Shown one piece after another: positions 16,361 to 25,555 of a DNA stretch of 64,000 bases (positions within the stretch are counted from its first letter, which is position 1; every line of letters starts with the position of its first letter). The notes below the pieces were generated by a model, which did no database searches, was not told the DNA's origin, and worked only from the letters and a program-made list of their open reading frames with translations. The DNA is taken from assembly GCF_014655715.1 (NCBI RefSeq), contig NZ_BNBM01000017.1:167072-231071 (forward strand), in the 5' to 3' direction. Position numbers and translations under genes: made by a program. Source of the DNA: Streptomyces lanatus (GTDB lineage: Bacteria; Actinomycetota; Actinomycetes; Streptomycetales; Streptomycetaceae).

Positions 16361-17074
16361 ATGCCGAAGCCGCCGTCGACCGACGCGGTCCCGGTGACAC
16401 CGGATGTCCTGCTCGTCGTCGCTGAGCCCCGTACGTCCGAGCCGCTCTCCGCGCTGCTGGAACTCTCCGGCTACCGGACCGTCGCGGTGGACCGTGCCAC
16501 CGAGGCCGGGCTGTTGCTCGGTGAGCGGCGGTTCGATCTGGTCATCCTCGATGTGACCGTGCCGGACACCGCCGCCCTGCGGCACAGTCGCCGTCTCCTC
16601 GCCCCCGACCGCCCGGCCGTCCTGCTGCTCACCGGCACCGGCGAGTTCCTCGGCAGCCTCCCCGGCGGCGCCCCCGACGCCGACGGGCAGACCGGCGGGG
16701 CGCACGGCCGGGTCGCCGAAGTCCTCGCCCGGGCACGGCAGTTGGTGCGGGGCGAAGGGCCCGCCGGAGGGGACGGCGCGCTGCGCTACGGCGATCTCGT
16801 GCTCGACGACGCCACCCGCCGGGCCCGGCGCGGTGAACGCGGCATCGAGCTCACCCCGGCCGAGTACCGGCTGCTGCGCTGCCTCCTCGTCAACGCCGAG
16901 CGCGTGCTGTCCAAGGAGCAGATCGGCCGGCATGTGTGGGACGACCCGCCGACCGACAGTGCCATCGAGCGGCTCGTCTCCCGACTGCGCCGGAAGGTCA
17001 ACGGCGAGCAGAGCGCGCTGATCCACACCCGGCGGGGCTTCGGCTACTGGCTGGGGCGGGCGGCACGGCCGTAG
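16361..17074 (+). CDS. Orphan OmpR-type response regulator with degenerate receiver
   Basis: A 237-residue protein. The receiver (about residues 14-130) retains the phospho-acceptor region VILDVTVPD with Asp64, but the usual acidic pair is AE at 21-22 and the conserved Lys after the fifth strand is not evident; an ungapped Gly/Asp-rich insertion replaces it. Residues about 140-235 are an intact winged helix with ELTPAEYRLLRCLLVN, SKEQIGRHVW and IHTRRGFGYWL. No histidine kinase is adjacent. It may work independently of phosphorylation like other atypical regulators. No ribosome binding site stands out before the ATG. Confidence 0.87.
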   Translation: MPKPPSTDAVPVTPDVLLVVAEPRTSEPLSALLELSGYRTVAVDRATEAGLLLGERRFDLVILDVTVPDTAALRHSRRLLAPDRPAVLLLTGTGEFLGSLPGGAPDADGQTGGAHGRVAEVLARARQLVRGEGPAGGDGALRYGDLVLDDATRRARRGERGIELTPAEYRLLRCLLVNAERVLSKEQIGRHVWDDPPTDSAIERLVSRLRRKVNGEQSALIHTRRGFGYWLGRAARP

Positions 17075-17199
17075 AGCCACCATCCCCTGTGCCCTGGGTC
17101 ACATTGGTCGAGTGTCCGGGATATGTCTGGGAGCCGTCAGCCCGGTTCGTTTGACTGGCCCCGGCTTTCCCTCCCCCCACGACCGAGGAGACCGCGCCC

Positions 17200-18993
17200 A
17201 TGGAGCTGGACTTCGACCCCGAAGCCCTGCGTGCCAGGTACCGTGCCGAGCGCGAGCGTCGGATCCGGCCCGACGGCAACCGGCAGTACCGGTCCACCGT
17301 CGACGAGTTCGGTTCCTACGCCGACGACCCGTACACCGAGTTCACCGAGCGGGAGCCGCTGCGCGACCGTGTCGAGGCCGTCGTCATCGGCGGCGGCTTC
17401 GGCGGGCTTCTCGCCGGTGCGCGGCTGCGGCAGGCCGGTGTCGGGTCGATCCGGGTGATCGAGGAGGCCGGGGACTTCGGCGGCACCTGGTACTGGAACC
17501 GTTACCCCGGCATCCACTGCGACATCGAGTCGTACATCTACCTGCCGCTCCTCGAAGAGCTCGACCACGTCCCGAAGTGGAAGTACGCGCCCGGCGAGGA
17601 GATCCGGCAGCACGCCATGGCGATCGGCCGGCACTTCGACCTCTACCGCGACGCCTGCTTCCAGACCCGGGCGACCGAACTGCGGTGGGACGAGAGCGAC
17701 TTGGCGTGGGTCGTCCGCACCGATCGCGGTGACGAGATGCGGGCCGGTCATGTCGTCATCTCCAGCGGCACCCTCAGCCAGCCCAAGCTGCCCGGCATCC
17801 CCGGGATCGAGAACTTCCGCGGCCGCACCTTCCACACCAGCCGCTGGGACTACTCCTACACCGGCGGCGATGCCGCGGGCGGTCTCACCGGCCTCGCCGA
17901 CAAGCGCGTCGCCCTCATCGGCACCGGCGCCACCGCCATCCAGGTCGTACCGCATCTCGGGGCCGACGCCCGCGAGTTGTACGTGTTCCAGCGCACGCCC
18001 TCCTCCGTCGACGTACGCGACAACCGGCCCACCGACCCGGAGTGGGCCAAGGCGCTGGGGCCCGGCTGGCAGCGGCACCGTATGGAGAACTTCCTCAAGG
18101 TCGTCACCGGTGTCCGGCAGGACGAGGACCTGGTGAACGACGCCTGGACGTCCAGTGCCCGGCTCCAGGAGAAGCTCATCCCGACCAACGCCTACGCCGA
18201 TGTCCCGCCCGAGGAACGCGAACTCGCCTATGAGATCGCCGACTTCCAGAAGATGAACGAGATCCGGGCGCGGGTCGACGCGGCGGTCGAGGATCCGGAG
18301 ACCGCCGAGCTGCTCAAGCCCTGGTACCGCTACATGTGCAAGCGGCCCACCTTCAGCGACACCTACCTCCAGACCTTCAACCGGCCCGGCGTCACCCTCG
18401 TCGACACCGCCGACACCCATGGCGTGGAGCGGATCACCGAGAACGCGGTCGTGGTCGGCGACCGTGCATACGAGGTCGACTGCGTCATCTTCGCCACCGG
18501 CTTCGAGGTCGGGGTCTCGGGCGTGCTGTCCGGGCGGCTGCCGGTGTACGGCCGCGACGGCGCCGATCTGCTGCGGACGTGGATGAGCGGGGGCCCGAAG
18601 ACGCTGCACGGCTTCTACAGCCAGGGATTCCCCAATCTCTTCCATCTCGGCCCGCTGCAGAACGCCTCCGCCGTGAACTACGTCCACATCCTCGACGAGC
18701 AGGCCACCCATGTCGCCGAGGTCGTCGCGGAGGCCCGCAAGCGGTCGGCCCGGTATGTCGAGCCGACCGCCCGGGCGCAGGACGACTGGGTGGCGACCAT
18801 CCGTCACAAGGCCGCCGACCTGCACAAGTTCCAGGCCGAGTGCACCCCCGGCTACTACAACAACGAGGGCCGGCCGAGGGAGCGCAGCGAGTCGTACGGC
18901 GACGGCCCGGTCGCCTTCCACGAACTCCTGCGGCGCTGGCGCGAGGACGGCGGTATGCGCGAGGTTCTGGTGGAGGGGGGTGGCGAGGCGTGA
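17200..18993 (+). CDS. Baeyer-Villiger monooxygenase (class B flavoprotein)
   Basis: A 597-residue FAD- and NADPH-dependent oxygenase that should convert a ketone to an ester or lactone. Visible: FAD Rossmann motif VVIGGGFGGLLAG (about residues 62-74), GDFGGTWYWNRYPGIHCD typical of the class, the BVMO fingerprint F-x-G-x-x-x-H-T-x-x-W-D as FRGRTFHTSRWD (about 206-217), and the NADPH motif ALIGTGATAIQ. The 60-residue N-terminal extension with RIRPDGNRQYR resembles the group of cyclic-ketone and terpenoid BVMOs near 600 residues. GAGGAG precedes the ATG. Its stop overlaps the start of the next gene, a lactonase-like protein. Confidence 0.92.
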   Translation: MELDFDPEALRARYRAERERRIRPDGNRQYRSTVDEFGSYADDPYTEFTEREPLRDRVEAVVIGGGFGGLLAGARLRQAGVGSIRVIEEAGDFGGTWYWNRYPGIHCDIESYIYLPLLEELDHVPKWKYAPGEEIRQHAMAIGRHFDLYRDACFQTRATELRWDESDLAWVVRTDRGDEMRAGHVVISSGTLSQPKLPGIPGIENFRGRTFHTSRWDYSYTGGDAAGGLTGLADKRVALIGTGATAIQVVPHLGADARELYVFQRTPSSVDVRDNRPTDPEWAKALGPGWQRHRMENFLKVVTGVRQDEDLVNDAWTSSARLQEKLIPTNAYADVPPEERELAYEIADFQKMNEIRARVDAAVEDPETAELLKPWYRYMCKRPTFSDTYLQTFNRPGVTLVDTADTHGVERITENAVVVGDRAYEVDCVIFATGFEVGVSGVLSGRLPVYGRDGADLLRTWMSGGPKTLHGFYSQGFPNLFHLGPLQNASAVNYVHILDEQATHVAEVVAEARKRSARYVEPTARAQDDWVATIRHKAADLHKFQAECTPGYYNNEGRPRERSESYGDGPVAFHELLRRWREDGGMREVLVEGGGEA

Positions 18994-20606
18994 GCAGGTA
19001 CGGCGACGGCGGCCGATCCGTCAGCAGCACCCGTTGGGTGCCCCAGCGGCTCAACCCGCCCAATCCGCTGTGGGGTTCCAACGGGGTCGCCTTCGGGCCG
19101 GACGGGCGGCTGTACGTCGCCCAGTTCCTCGCCGGGCAGATCAGCGCCGTCGACCCGGCCACGGGGGAGGTGGAAGTGGTCGTACCGATGGACAGTCCCG
19201 TCCAGTCCCCGGACGACCTCGCCTTCGGCGCGGACGGGTCGATGTACATCGCCGACCTGGTGCCGGGGCGGGTGTGGCGGCGGAGCCCGGACGGGGAGTA
19301 CACGCTCGTGTCCGGGGATGTGGCCAATCCCAACGGCATCACGTGTGTCGGTGACCGGCTGTTCGTGAACGAGATGAAGCCGGACGGGCGACTGATGGAG
19401 CTGTTTCCGGACGGGGGTGACCCCTTCGTCCTCACCGAGGGGCTCGCTCTCGGCAACGCCATGCAGCTCGGCCCGGACGGCCACCTCTACTACCCGCACA
19501 TGATGAGCGGCCCGAATCCCCTGCTCACCGGCCAGGTCTGGCGGATCCCGCCGGACGGGGGAGTGCCCGAGGTCGTCGCGGACGACGTCCATCAGCCGGT
19601 CGCCGTACGGTTCGACCAGGGCGGCGTGCTGCATGTGCTCTCCCGTGGCCCCGAGGGCATCGTCACCCGCATCGACCTGCACGGCAGCGGCTCCCGCGAC
19701 CTCGTCACCAGCGGGGTCGTCGGGCTGGACAACGCGGCCTTCGACACCGAGAACCGCATGTTCGTCTCCAGCTACGCCAGCGGCGGCATCACCGAGATGC
19801 ACCCCGACGGGCGCACGCGGGAGATCGTGCCGCGCGGCCTGGACGGGCCGTACGGCGTCACCATCGACCTGGGGGGACACGTCTACGCCGCCGACCACTA
19901 CCGCGTCACGAGCCCCGAGCCCTCGGGGGAGGGCGGCGTCACCACGCACTCCCTGCTGCACTTCGCGCACGGCATCGTGGCCGACGGCGAACTGCTGCAC
20001 CTCACCTCGCAGTTCGGGCAGGTCCAGACGTACGACCCTGAGACGGGGGCGGTGCGCGAGCGGGCCGGCGGGCTGCGTCGGCCGCTCGGCATCGCGGTCG
20101 CGCCGGACGGCTCGCTGGTCGTCGCCGAGTCGGGCGCGGGGCGGGTGGTGGGCATCGGCGAGGACGACGCGATCAGCGTCCTGGCGGAGGGACTCGATCG
20201 GCCGGCGGATGTCGCGTTCGACGGCGAGGGGCGCTGCCATGTCAGCGACGAAGGGGCCGGCACGGTGCTGCGGATCGAGGGGGACGGGTCGGTGGTGGTC
20301 GTCGTGGACGGGCTCGACGCTCCGCAGGGCCTTGCCGTCCTGGGCGACGAACTGTTCACGGTGGAGACGGGGCGGCGTCGGCTGCGGGCGGTGTCCTTGA
20401 CTACGGGGGAGGTGCGCACCGATGCGGAGGACCTGCCGGTCGGGGCGCCGGCGGGGGTGGTTCCGCGTGCCGAGCCTGCCCTCTTCGCCAACGGGATGCC
20501 AGGTATGGCACGGCGGTTCGCAGGGCTTTCCATCACGCAGGACGGGGCGCTGCTCCTGTCGGGGAATGGGGAGGGGACGGTGTTGCGGCTGACACCGAGA
20601 GTGTGA
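18990..20606 (+). CDS. SMP-30/gluconolactonase-like beta-propeller protein
   Basis: A 538-residue protein built of repeated propeller blades: GPDGRLYVAQF, GADGSMYIADL, GPDGHLYYPH, APDGSLVVAES, FDGEGRCHVSDEG. The length is nearly twice a single six-bladed SMP-30 domain, so two propellers or one enlarged one are possible. GTG 18990 overlaps the monooxygenase stop as GTGA and is preceded by a GGAGGGGGG site. Family members hydrolyse lactones or are strictosidine-synthase-like; given the overlap with a BVMO, hydrolysis of the lactone product is a reasonable inference. Catalytic metal ligands cannot be assigned with certainty. Confidence 0.8.
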   Translation: MSRYGDGGRSVSSTRWVPQRLNPPNPLWGSNGVAFGPDGRLYVAQFLAGQISAVDPATGEVEVVVPMDSPVQSPDDLAFGADGSMYIADLVPGRVWRRSPDGEYTLVSGDVANPNGITCVGDRLFVNEMKPDGRLMELFPDGGDPFVLTEGLALGNAMQLGPDGHLYYPHMMSGPNPLLTGQVWRIPPDGGVPEVVADDVHQPVAVRFDQGGVLHVLSRGPEGIVTRIDLHGSGSRDLVTSGVVGLDNAAFDTENRMFVSSYASGGITEMHPDGRTREIVPRGLDGPYGVTIDLGGHVYAADHYRVTSPEPSGEGGVTTHSLLHFAHGIVADGELLHLTSQFGQVQTYDPETGAVRERAGGLRRPLGIAVAPDGSLVVAESGAGRVVGIGEDDAISVLAEGLDRPADVAFDGEGRCHVSDEGAGTVLRIEGDGSVVVVVDGLDAPQGLAVLGDELFTVETGRRRLRAVSLTTGEVRTDAEDLPVGAPAGVVPRAEPALFANGMPGMARRFAGLSITQDGALLLSGNGEGTVLRLTPRV

Positions 20607-20667
20607 GTGCCGCGTGATGCTGGTGCAGGACCGTCAGCCGAAATGTTCGGGCCCCTGCACATGGCGC

Positions 20668-21225
20668 TCACTCCTCGAACAACGGCTCCTGCCCGTCGAA
20701 CTGCTCGTCCTTCTCCGGCCGGTCCAGCCTGCGCTGCCGCGCCCCCACCACCAGCGCCGTGACCGCCGCCGTCGCCGCCAGCGCGGTCGGGACCATCCAG
20801 CCGCGGTCGAAGAGGTGGCCCATGGTGTGGTCGAGGGAGAGGCGGCCGGGGCCCGCGACGGCTAGGCCGGCCGCGGCGAGGCCGAGGGTGGCCGCGGTCT
20901 CGTAGCCGCCCTCTTGGGCGAAGAAGCCGTTGGGGGCGTGCACCGCGGCCGCTCCCGCCATGCCGCCGGCGGCCGCGGCGCCCGCGAGCGGTGTCGCGAG
21001 GCCCAGGGCCAGCAGCGTGCCGCCGCCGGCCTCGGCGAGCCCCGCGGCCGTGGCGCTCACCTTGCCCGGCCGGTAGCCGATCGACTCCATGAACTGGCCG
21101 GTCCCCTCGATGCCGTGTCCGCCGAACCAGCCGAACAGCTTCTGTGTGCCGTGCGCGGCCAGTACGCCGCCGGCACTCAGCCGGAGCAGCAGCAGGCCCA
21201 GATCACGTCGGTTGTAAGCGCTCAC
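20668..21225 (-). CDS. DoxX family membrane protein
   Basis: A 185-residue integral membrane protein with about four helices. The N-terminal LGLLLLRLSAGGVLAAHGTQKLFGWFGG is the DoxX signature (R-x-x-x-G-x-x-x-x-x-H-G-x-x-K-L-F-x-x-F-G-G), followed by a GLAEAGGGTLLALGL helix. The C-terminus is charged. It starts at GTG 21225 with GGGAG upstream. DoxX-like proteins have been linked to thiol or redox homeostasis at the membrane, but the function here is unknown. It converges on the SMP-30-like gene. Confidence 0.85.
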   Translation of the reverse strand: MSAYNRRDLGLLLLRLSAGGVLAAHGTQKLFGWFGGHGIEGTGQFMESIGYRPGKVSATAAGLAEAGGGTLLALGLATPLAGAAAAGGMAGAAAVHAPNGFFAQEGGYETAATLGLAAAGLAVAGPGRLSLDHTMGHLFDRGWMVPTALAATAAVTALVVGARQRRLDRPEKDEQFDGQEPLFEE

Positions 21226-21358
21226 AGCGACTCCCGGGGCAGACAGCAGGGACAGGTCCCCTCCCGCGTATCCACCGTCGCACCCGGAATACCCGACCGG
21301 CCTCCGGTCGCCGCCGTTCGGGTGGCGGACCGCAGGGCCCGGTGTGAGGCTGACCGGT

Positions 21359-21685
21359 ATGACGATTCAGACGTCCAAACTCAGCGACCCCGCCGTCCGC
21401 GCCTTCGTCACCGCCGTCAACGCCCACGACCGCGAGGGCTTCCTGAGCATCCTCTCGCCCGGCGCGACCATGGCGGACGACGGCACCGACCGTGACCTCG
21501 CCGACTGGATCGACCGGGAGATCTTCACCTCCCACGGTCATATGGAGGTCGACAACGAGTCGAACAACGGCCGCGACCTCCTCGCCAGCTACCGCAACGA
21601 CACCTACGGCGAGATGCGCACCACCTGGCATTTCGAGGTCGAGGAGGACGGCAGGATCTCCCGCTTCGAGACCGGTCAGGCGTAA
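21359..21685 (+). CDS. SnoaL/NTF2-like domain protein
   Basis: A 108-residue single-domain protein. AVRAFVTAVNAHDREGFLSIL and TWHFEVEEDGRISRFETGQA fit the alpha+beta cone (NTF2/SnoaL-like) family: an N-terminal helix with N-A-H-D followed by curved strands. Such proteins may be isomerases, cyclases or ligand carriers; no catalytic residue pattern allows a choice. ATG 21359 follows GAGG at 21346-21349; a GTG at 21344 is the alternative. It is monocistronic and divergent from doxX. Confidence 0.75.
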   Translation: MTIQTSKLSDPAVRAFVTAVNAHDREGFLSILSPGATMADDGTDRDLADWIDREIFTSHGHMEVDNESNNGRDLLASYRNDTYGEMRTTWHFEVEEDGRISRFETGQA

Positions 21686-21752
21686 CCGGTTTCTGTCAGC
21701 CGTGCCCGGGGGCTTGCCTTAGTGTGCGCTCCAACCCATAACGTCCCACCTC

Positions 21753-22739
21753 ATGGAGACCAAGAGGACTTTGGGACGCGACGGCATAGAGGTAAGCGCT
21801 CTCGGCTTCGGCTGCTGGGCCATCGGCGGTGAATGGCAGTCCGTCGACGGGCAGCCCCTGGGCTGGGGCAAGGTCGACGACGAGGAGTCGGTACGGGCCG
21901 TCCGGCGCGCCCTCGACCTGGGTGTCACCTTCTTCGACACCGCGGACACCTACGGTGCCGGCCACAGTGAGCGCGTCCTGGGCCGCGCCCTCGGCAAGCG
22001 CCGCGCCGATGTCGTCGTCGCCACCAAGTGGGGCAACGTCTTCGACGAGGAGACCCGCACCCTCACCGGCGCGGACGACACCCCCGAGTACGCCCGCCGG
22101 GCGCTGACCGCGTCCCTGAAGCGCCTGGACACCGACCACATCGATCTGTATCAGCTGCATCTGTCCGACGCGGACCCTGAGCGTGCCGCCGAACTGCGCG
22201 ATCTGTGCGAGGAGTTCGTGCGTGAAGGGCTGATCCGGGCCTACGCCTGGAGCACCGACGACCCCGCCCGCGCCGCCGTCTTCGCACGCGGGGAGCACTG
22301 TGCGGCCGTACAGCACATGGCGAACGTGCTCCAGGACGCGCCCGAGATGTTCGCGCTGTGCGCGGAGCTGGGGCTGGGGAGCATCAACCGCAGCCCGCTG
22401 GCGATGGGGCTGCTGACCGGCCGGCGCAGGAGCGGGGAGGCGCTGGAGGCCGGGGACATCCGGAATCGGCCGCCGGAGTGGCTGAAGGGATTCGCGGACG
22501 GGTCCGGTGCCGATCCGGACTGGGTCGGCCGTGTCGACGCGCTCAAGGAGGTCCTCGGCAGCGAGGGCCGCACGCTCGGCCAGGGCGCGCTCGCCTGGCT
22601 GTGGGCCCGCAGCCCGCACGCCGTGCCGATCCCGGGGTTCCGCTCCGTCGCGCAGGCCGAGCAGAACGCGGGGGCGCTGGAGAAGGGGCCGCTCACCGCG
22701 GAGCAGCTGGCCGAGGTCGACCGCATCCTCGGACGCTGA
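21753..22739 (+). CDS. Aldo/keto reductase
   Basis: A 328-residue NADPH-dependent oxidoreductase with the full catalytic tetrad: Asp and Tyr in FFDTADTYGAGHSE (about residues 55-68), Lys in VVVATKWGN (about 85-93) and His in DLYQLHLSD (about 127-135). The GFGCWAIGG N-terminal strand and the terminal IPGFRSVAQAEQN segment, which binds the NADP phosphate, are conserved. It reduces aldehydes or ketones, or acts on a sugar; the substrate is not predictable. A nested inverted repeat just downstream probably terminates it. Confidence 0.9.
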   Translation: METKRTLGRDGIEVSALGFGCWAIGGEWQSVDGQPLGWGKVDDEESVRAVRRALDLGVTFFDTADTYGAGHSERVLGRALGKRRADVVVATKWGNVFDEETRTLTGADDTPEYARRALTASLKRLDTDHIDLYQLHLSDADPERAAELRDLCEEFVREGLIRAYAWSTDDPARAAVFARGEHCAAVQHMANVLQDAPEMFALCAELGLGSINRSPLAMGLLTGRRRSGEALEAGDIRNRPPEWLKGFADGSGADPDWVGRVDALKEVLGSEGRTLGQGALAWLWARSPHAVPIPGFRSVAQAEQNAGALEKGPLTAEQLAEVDRILGR

Positions 22740-22768
22740 TCACTTTGTCGTAGGCGACTGCGACTGCA

Positions 22769-22850
22769 CGGCAGCCGTTCCACGCACCGGTGCGTATCTC
22801 GCGGTCCCACGCGAGATCCACCCCCACCCGGTGGCATGGAACGGCTGCCG
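22769..22850. terminator. Nested inverted repeat, candidate bidirectional terminator
   Basis: Outer arms CGGCAGCCGTTCCA (22769-22782) and its exact complement (22837-22850) extend imperfectly into an ACCGG/CCGGGT stem. The interior holds a second perfect 8-bp hairpin, ATCTCGCG (22796-22803) with CGCGAGAT (22810-22817). It lies between two converging genes. Confidence 0.65.
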
Positions 22851-23003
22851 TCCCCCCTCGGTTTGGCCTGCGGAAGCTCCCTACTCCAAATGTGAAGCTC
22901 TGGTGTAGGTGATGTTGAGCATAAGTCGCCTACCGGCACCGACGCAGCGGAATTTCACATTCCGCTTGTGCAAGTTGTGGAGACAACTATCGGCCGTCGG
23001 ATC

Positions 23004-23780
23004 TCAGCCACGCCCCACGTACGGCATCGCGGTCGCCAGCACCGTCGCGAACTGCACATTCGCCTGAAGCGGCAGCTCCGCCATGTGCCGCACGGTCCGC
23101 GCCACGTCGGCGACGTCCATCACGGGCTCGGGCGCCACCGTGCCGTTCGCCTGGAGAGCGCCGGTCTGCATGCGTTCCGTCATGTCCGTCGCCGCGTTGC
23201 CGATGTCGATCTGGCCCACGGCGATGTCGTACGGCCGCCCGTCCAGTGAGAGCGCCTTCGTCAGACCGGTCAGCGCGTGCTTGGTCGCCGTATAGGCCAC
23301 CGAGTGCGGGCGGGGCGTGTGCGCGGAGATCGAGCCGTTGTTGATGATCCGGCCGCCCCGTGGGTCCTGCTCCTTCATCTGCCGGTACGCCGCCTGCGCG
23401 CACAGGAACGCCCCGTTCAGGTTGGTGTCCACCACATGCCGCCAGGCGTCGTACGGCAGCTCCTCCACCGGCACCCCGCCCGGCCCGAACGTCCCCGCGT
23501 TGTTGAACAGCAGGTCGACCCGCCCGAACCGCTCCACCGTGGCGGTGAACAGGGCGGCCACGTCCTCCTGATGTGAGACGTCGGTCCGTACGGCGAGCGC
23601 GGCGCCCTCCGGCACCAGTGCCGCCGTCTCCTCCAGCGTTTCCACGCGCCGCCCCGCCAGCGCCACCGACCAGCCCGCGCGCAGCAGTTCCACCGCGACC
23701 GCCCGCCCGATACCGGAGCCGGCGCCGGTCACCACGGCGATCCTCGGGTCCGTCCTCGTCTCCGTTTGCCTGTCATTCAT
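23004..23780 (-). CDS. Short-chain dehydrogenase/reductase
   Basis: A 258-residue classical SDR. The cofactor loop is VVTGAGSGIG (about residues 16-25), the structural motif FNNAG and the catalytic set Ser in NNGSISAH, Tyr and Lys in YTATK are all present. A conserved Asp (RTDVS) after the second strand region fits NAD(P) binding. ATG 23780 gives the standard length; an upstream ATG at 23810 adds ten residues without homologous character. Neither start has a strong ribosome binding site. The substrate is unknown. It is divergent from phoD with about 130 bases between the starts. Confidence 0.87.
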   Translation of the reverse strand: MNDRQTETRTDPRIAVVTGAGSGIGRAVAVELLRAGWSVALAGRRVETLEETAALVPEGAALAVRTDVSHQEDVAALFTATVERFGRVDLLFNNAGTFGPGGVPVEELPYDAWRHVVDTNLNGAFLCAQAAYRQMKEQDPRGGRIINNGSISAHTPRPHSVAYTATKHALTGLTKALSLDGRPYDIAVGQIDIGNAATDMTERMQTGALQANGTVAPEPVMDVADVARTVRHMAELPLQANVQFATVLATAMPYVGRG

Positions 23781-23914
23781 GGGGCCGCAGGCTACGCGAC
23801 GGTCCGCCATTCGGAACTCATCTGTCTGCCATCCGAGTGTTGTGTACGCGCCAAGCCCGTGTCGTCACCGGCCACTCCAATGCCTCATGCATCCATCAGT
23901 CAGGGGAGGACCGG

Positions 23915-25555
23915 ATGACCATCACGACAGACTCGCCCCAGCACAGCCCCGAACTGCGCGCGGCGGCCCGCCACATCGCCCGCCGCCGCTTCCTGACCGT
24001 CACCGGCGCGGCCGCCGCGCTCGCCTTCGCAGTGAACCTGCCGGCCGTCGGCGTCGCGGGCGCCGCAGAGCTCGACGCCCGCAGGATCACCGACAACCCC
24101 TTCACCCTCGGCGTCGCCTCCGGCGACCCGCTGCCCGACTCCGTCCTGCTGTGGACCCGCCTCGCCCCCGCCCCGTACCAGGCCGACAGCGGGCTGCCCG
24201 CCCAGCGGATCACCGTGCACTGGGAGCTGGCGCACGACGAGGGGTTCACCCGGATTGCCAGACGCGGCGCGGCCATCGCCTACCCGGAGTTCCACCACAC
24301 GGTCCACGTCGAGGTCGGCGCGCTCGACGCGGACCGCGTCTACTACTACCGCTTCCGCACCGGCACCTGGATCAGCGAGACCGGCCGCACCCGCACCGCA
24401 CCCGCCCGGACCGCCGCGGCGAGCTCCCTCACCCTCGCCGCCGTGTCCTGCCAGGCCTACACCGACGGCTACTTCACGCCGTACCGCCATCTCGCGCAGG
24501 ACGACGTGGACGTCGTGTTCCACCTCGGCGACTACCTCTACGAGTACGCGGTCAACGCCGTCGGCGGCTACCGCAACTACACCGACCGCACGCTCCCCGC
24601 GCTCTTCAACCGCGAGACGGTCACCCTGGAGGACTACCGGCTGCGCTACGCCCTGTTCAAGTCCGACCCGGACCTCAAGGCCGCGCACGCCGCGCATCCG
24701 TTCGTCGTCACCTGGGACGACCACGAGACCGAGAACAACTACGCCGACGACACCCCGGAGAACAGCGTCCCGCCGGAGGAGTTCCTGCTGCGCCGGGCCG
24801 CCGCCTACCGCGCCTACTGGGAGAACCAGCCCCTGCGCCTGCCGCAGCGCCCCACCGGCCCCGACATGCAGCTCTACCGCCGGCTGCACTGGGGCAGGCT
24901 CGCCCAGTTCGACGTCCTCGACACCCGGCAGTACCGCTCCAACCAGGCCTACGGCGACGGCTCACAGATCCCCGGCCCCGAGGTCGACGACCCGGCGCGC
25001 ACCATGACCGGCGCGACCCAGGAGCGGTGGCTGCTGGATGGCTGGCGCGACTCGGCGGCCCTGTGGAACGTCGTACCGCAGCAGGTCACCTTCTCCCAGC
25101 GCAAGTTCGACCTGACCACCCCGTCACGGGTGTCCATGGACGCCTGGGACGGCTACCGCGCCTCCCGCCGCCGGGTCCTGGACGGCGCCAAGGCGGCAGG
25201 GGTCGAGAACCTCATGGTCCTCACGGGTGACGTCCACGTCGGCTACGGCTTCGACATCAAGGACGACTTCGACGCCCCCGACTCCGCCACCCTCGGCACG
25301 GAGATCGTCGCCACATCCATCGCCAGCGGCCGCGACGGCACCGACAAGCCCACCAACTGGGACACCTATATGCAGGCCAACCCGCACATGCGGTTCTACA
25401 ACGGGCGGCGCGGCTATGTGACCATCGCCCTCGGACAGCAGCTCGCGCGGGCCGACTTCAAGACGGTGCCGTACGTGACCACGCCCGGGGCGCCGGTCAC
25501 GACGGCCGCGTCCTTCGTCACACAGGTGGGGGAGCAGGGGCTCAAGCCGGCGTGA
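23915..25555 (+). CDS. phoD: Alkaline phosphatase/phosphodiesterase PhoD, Tat-exported
   Basis: A 546-residue PhoD-family enzyme that releases phosphate from mono- and diesters outside the cell. The Tat signal is clear: R23-R24-R25-F26-L27 followed by a hydrophobic core and an AGA-A cleavage region. The mature part shows an N-terminal Ig-like domain (TLGVASGDPLPDSVLLWTRLAP) and metal-site motifs AAVSCQ, FHLGDYLYEY, TWDDHETENN and VLTGDVHVGY, containing the Cys, Asp, Asn and His ligands of PhoD. GGGGAGGA immediately precedes ATG 23915. Regulation by PhoP would be usual, but no convincing PHO box was seen. Its 3' end overlaps the converging Gfo/Idh gene by 14 bases. Confidence 0.93.
   Translation: MTITTDSPQHSPELRAAARHIARRRFLTVTGAAAALAFAVNLPAVGVAGAAELDARRITDNPFTLGVASGDPLPDSVLLWTRLAPAPYQADSGLPAQRITVHWELAHDEGFTRIARRGAAIAYPEFHHTVHVEVGALDADRVYYYRFRTGTWISETGRTRTAPARTAAASSLTLAAVSCQAYTDGYFTPYRHLAQDDVDVVFHLGDYLYEYAVNAVGGYRNYTDRTLPALFNRETVTLEDYRLRYALFKSDPDLKAAHAAHPFVVTWDDHETENNYADDTPENSVPPEEFLLRRAAAYRAYWENQPLRLPQRPTGPDMQLYRRLHWGRLAQFDVLDTRQYRSNQAYGDGSQIPGPEVDDPARTMTGATQERWLLDGWRDSAALWNVVPQQVTFSQRKFDLTTPSRVSMDAWDGYRASRRRVLDGAKAAGVENLMVLTGDVHVGYGFDIKDDFDAPDSATLGTEIVATSIASGRDGTDKPTNWDTYMQANPHMRFYNGRRGYVTIALGQQLARADFKTVPYVTTPGAPVTTAASFVTQVGEQGLKPA

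Noticed and set aside
23815..23914. PHO box upstream of phoD
   Set aside because: No pair of GTTCACC-like 11-base direct repeats could be found with acceptable match.
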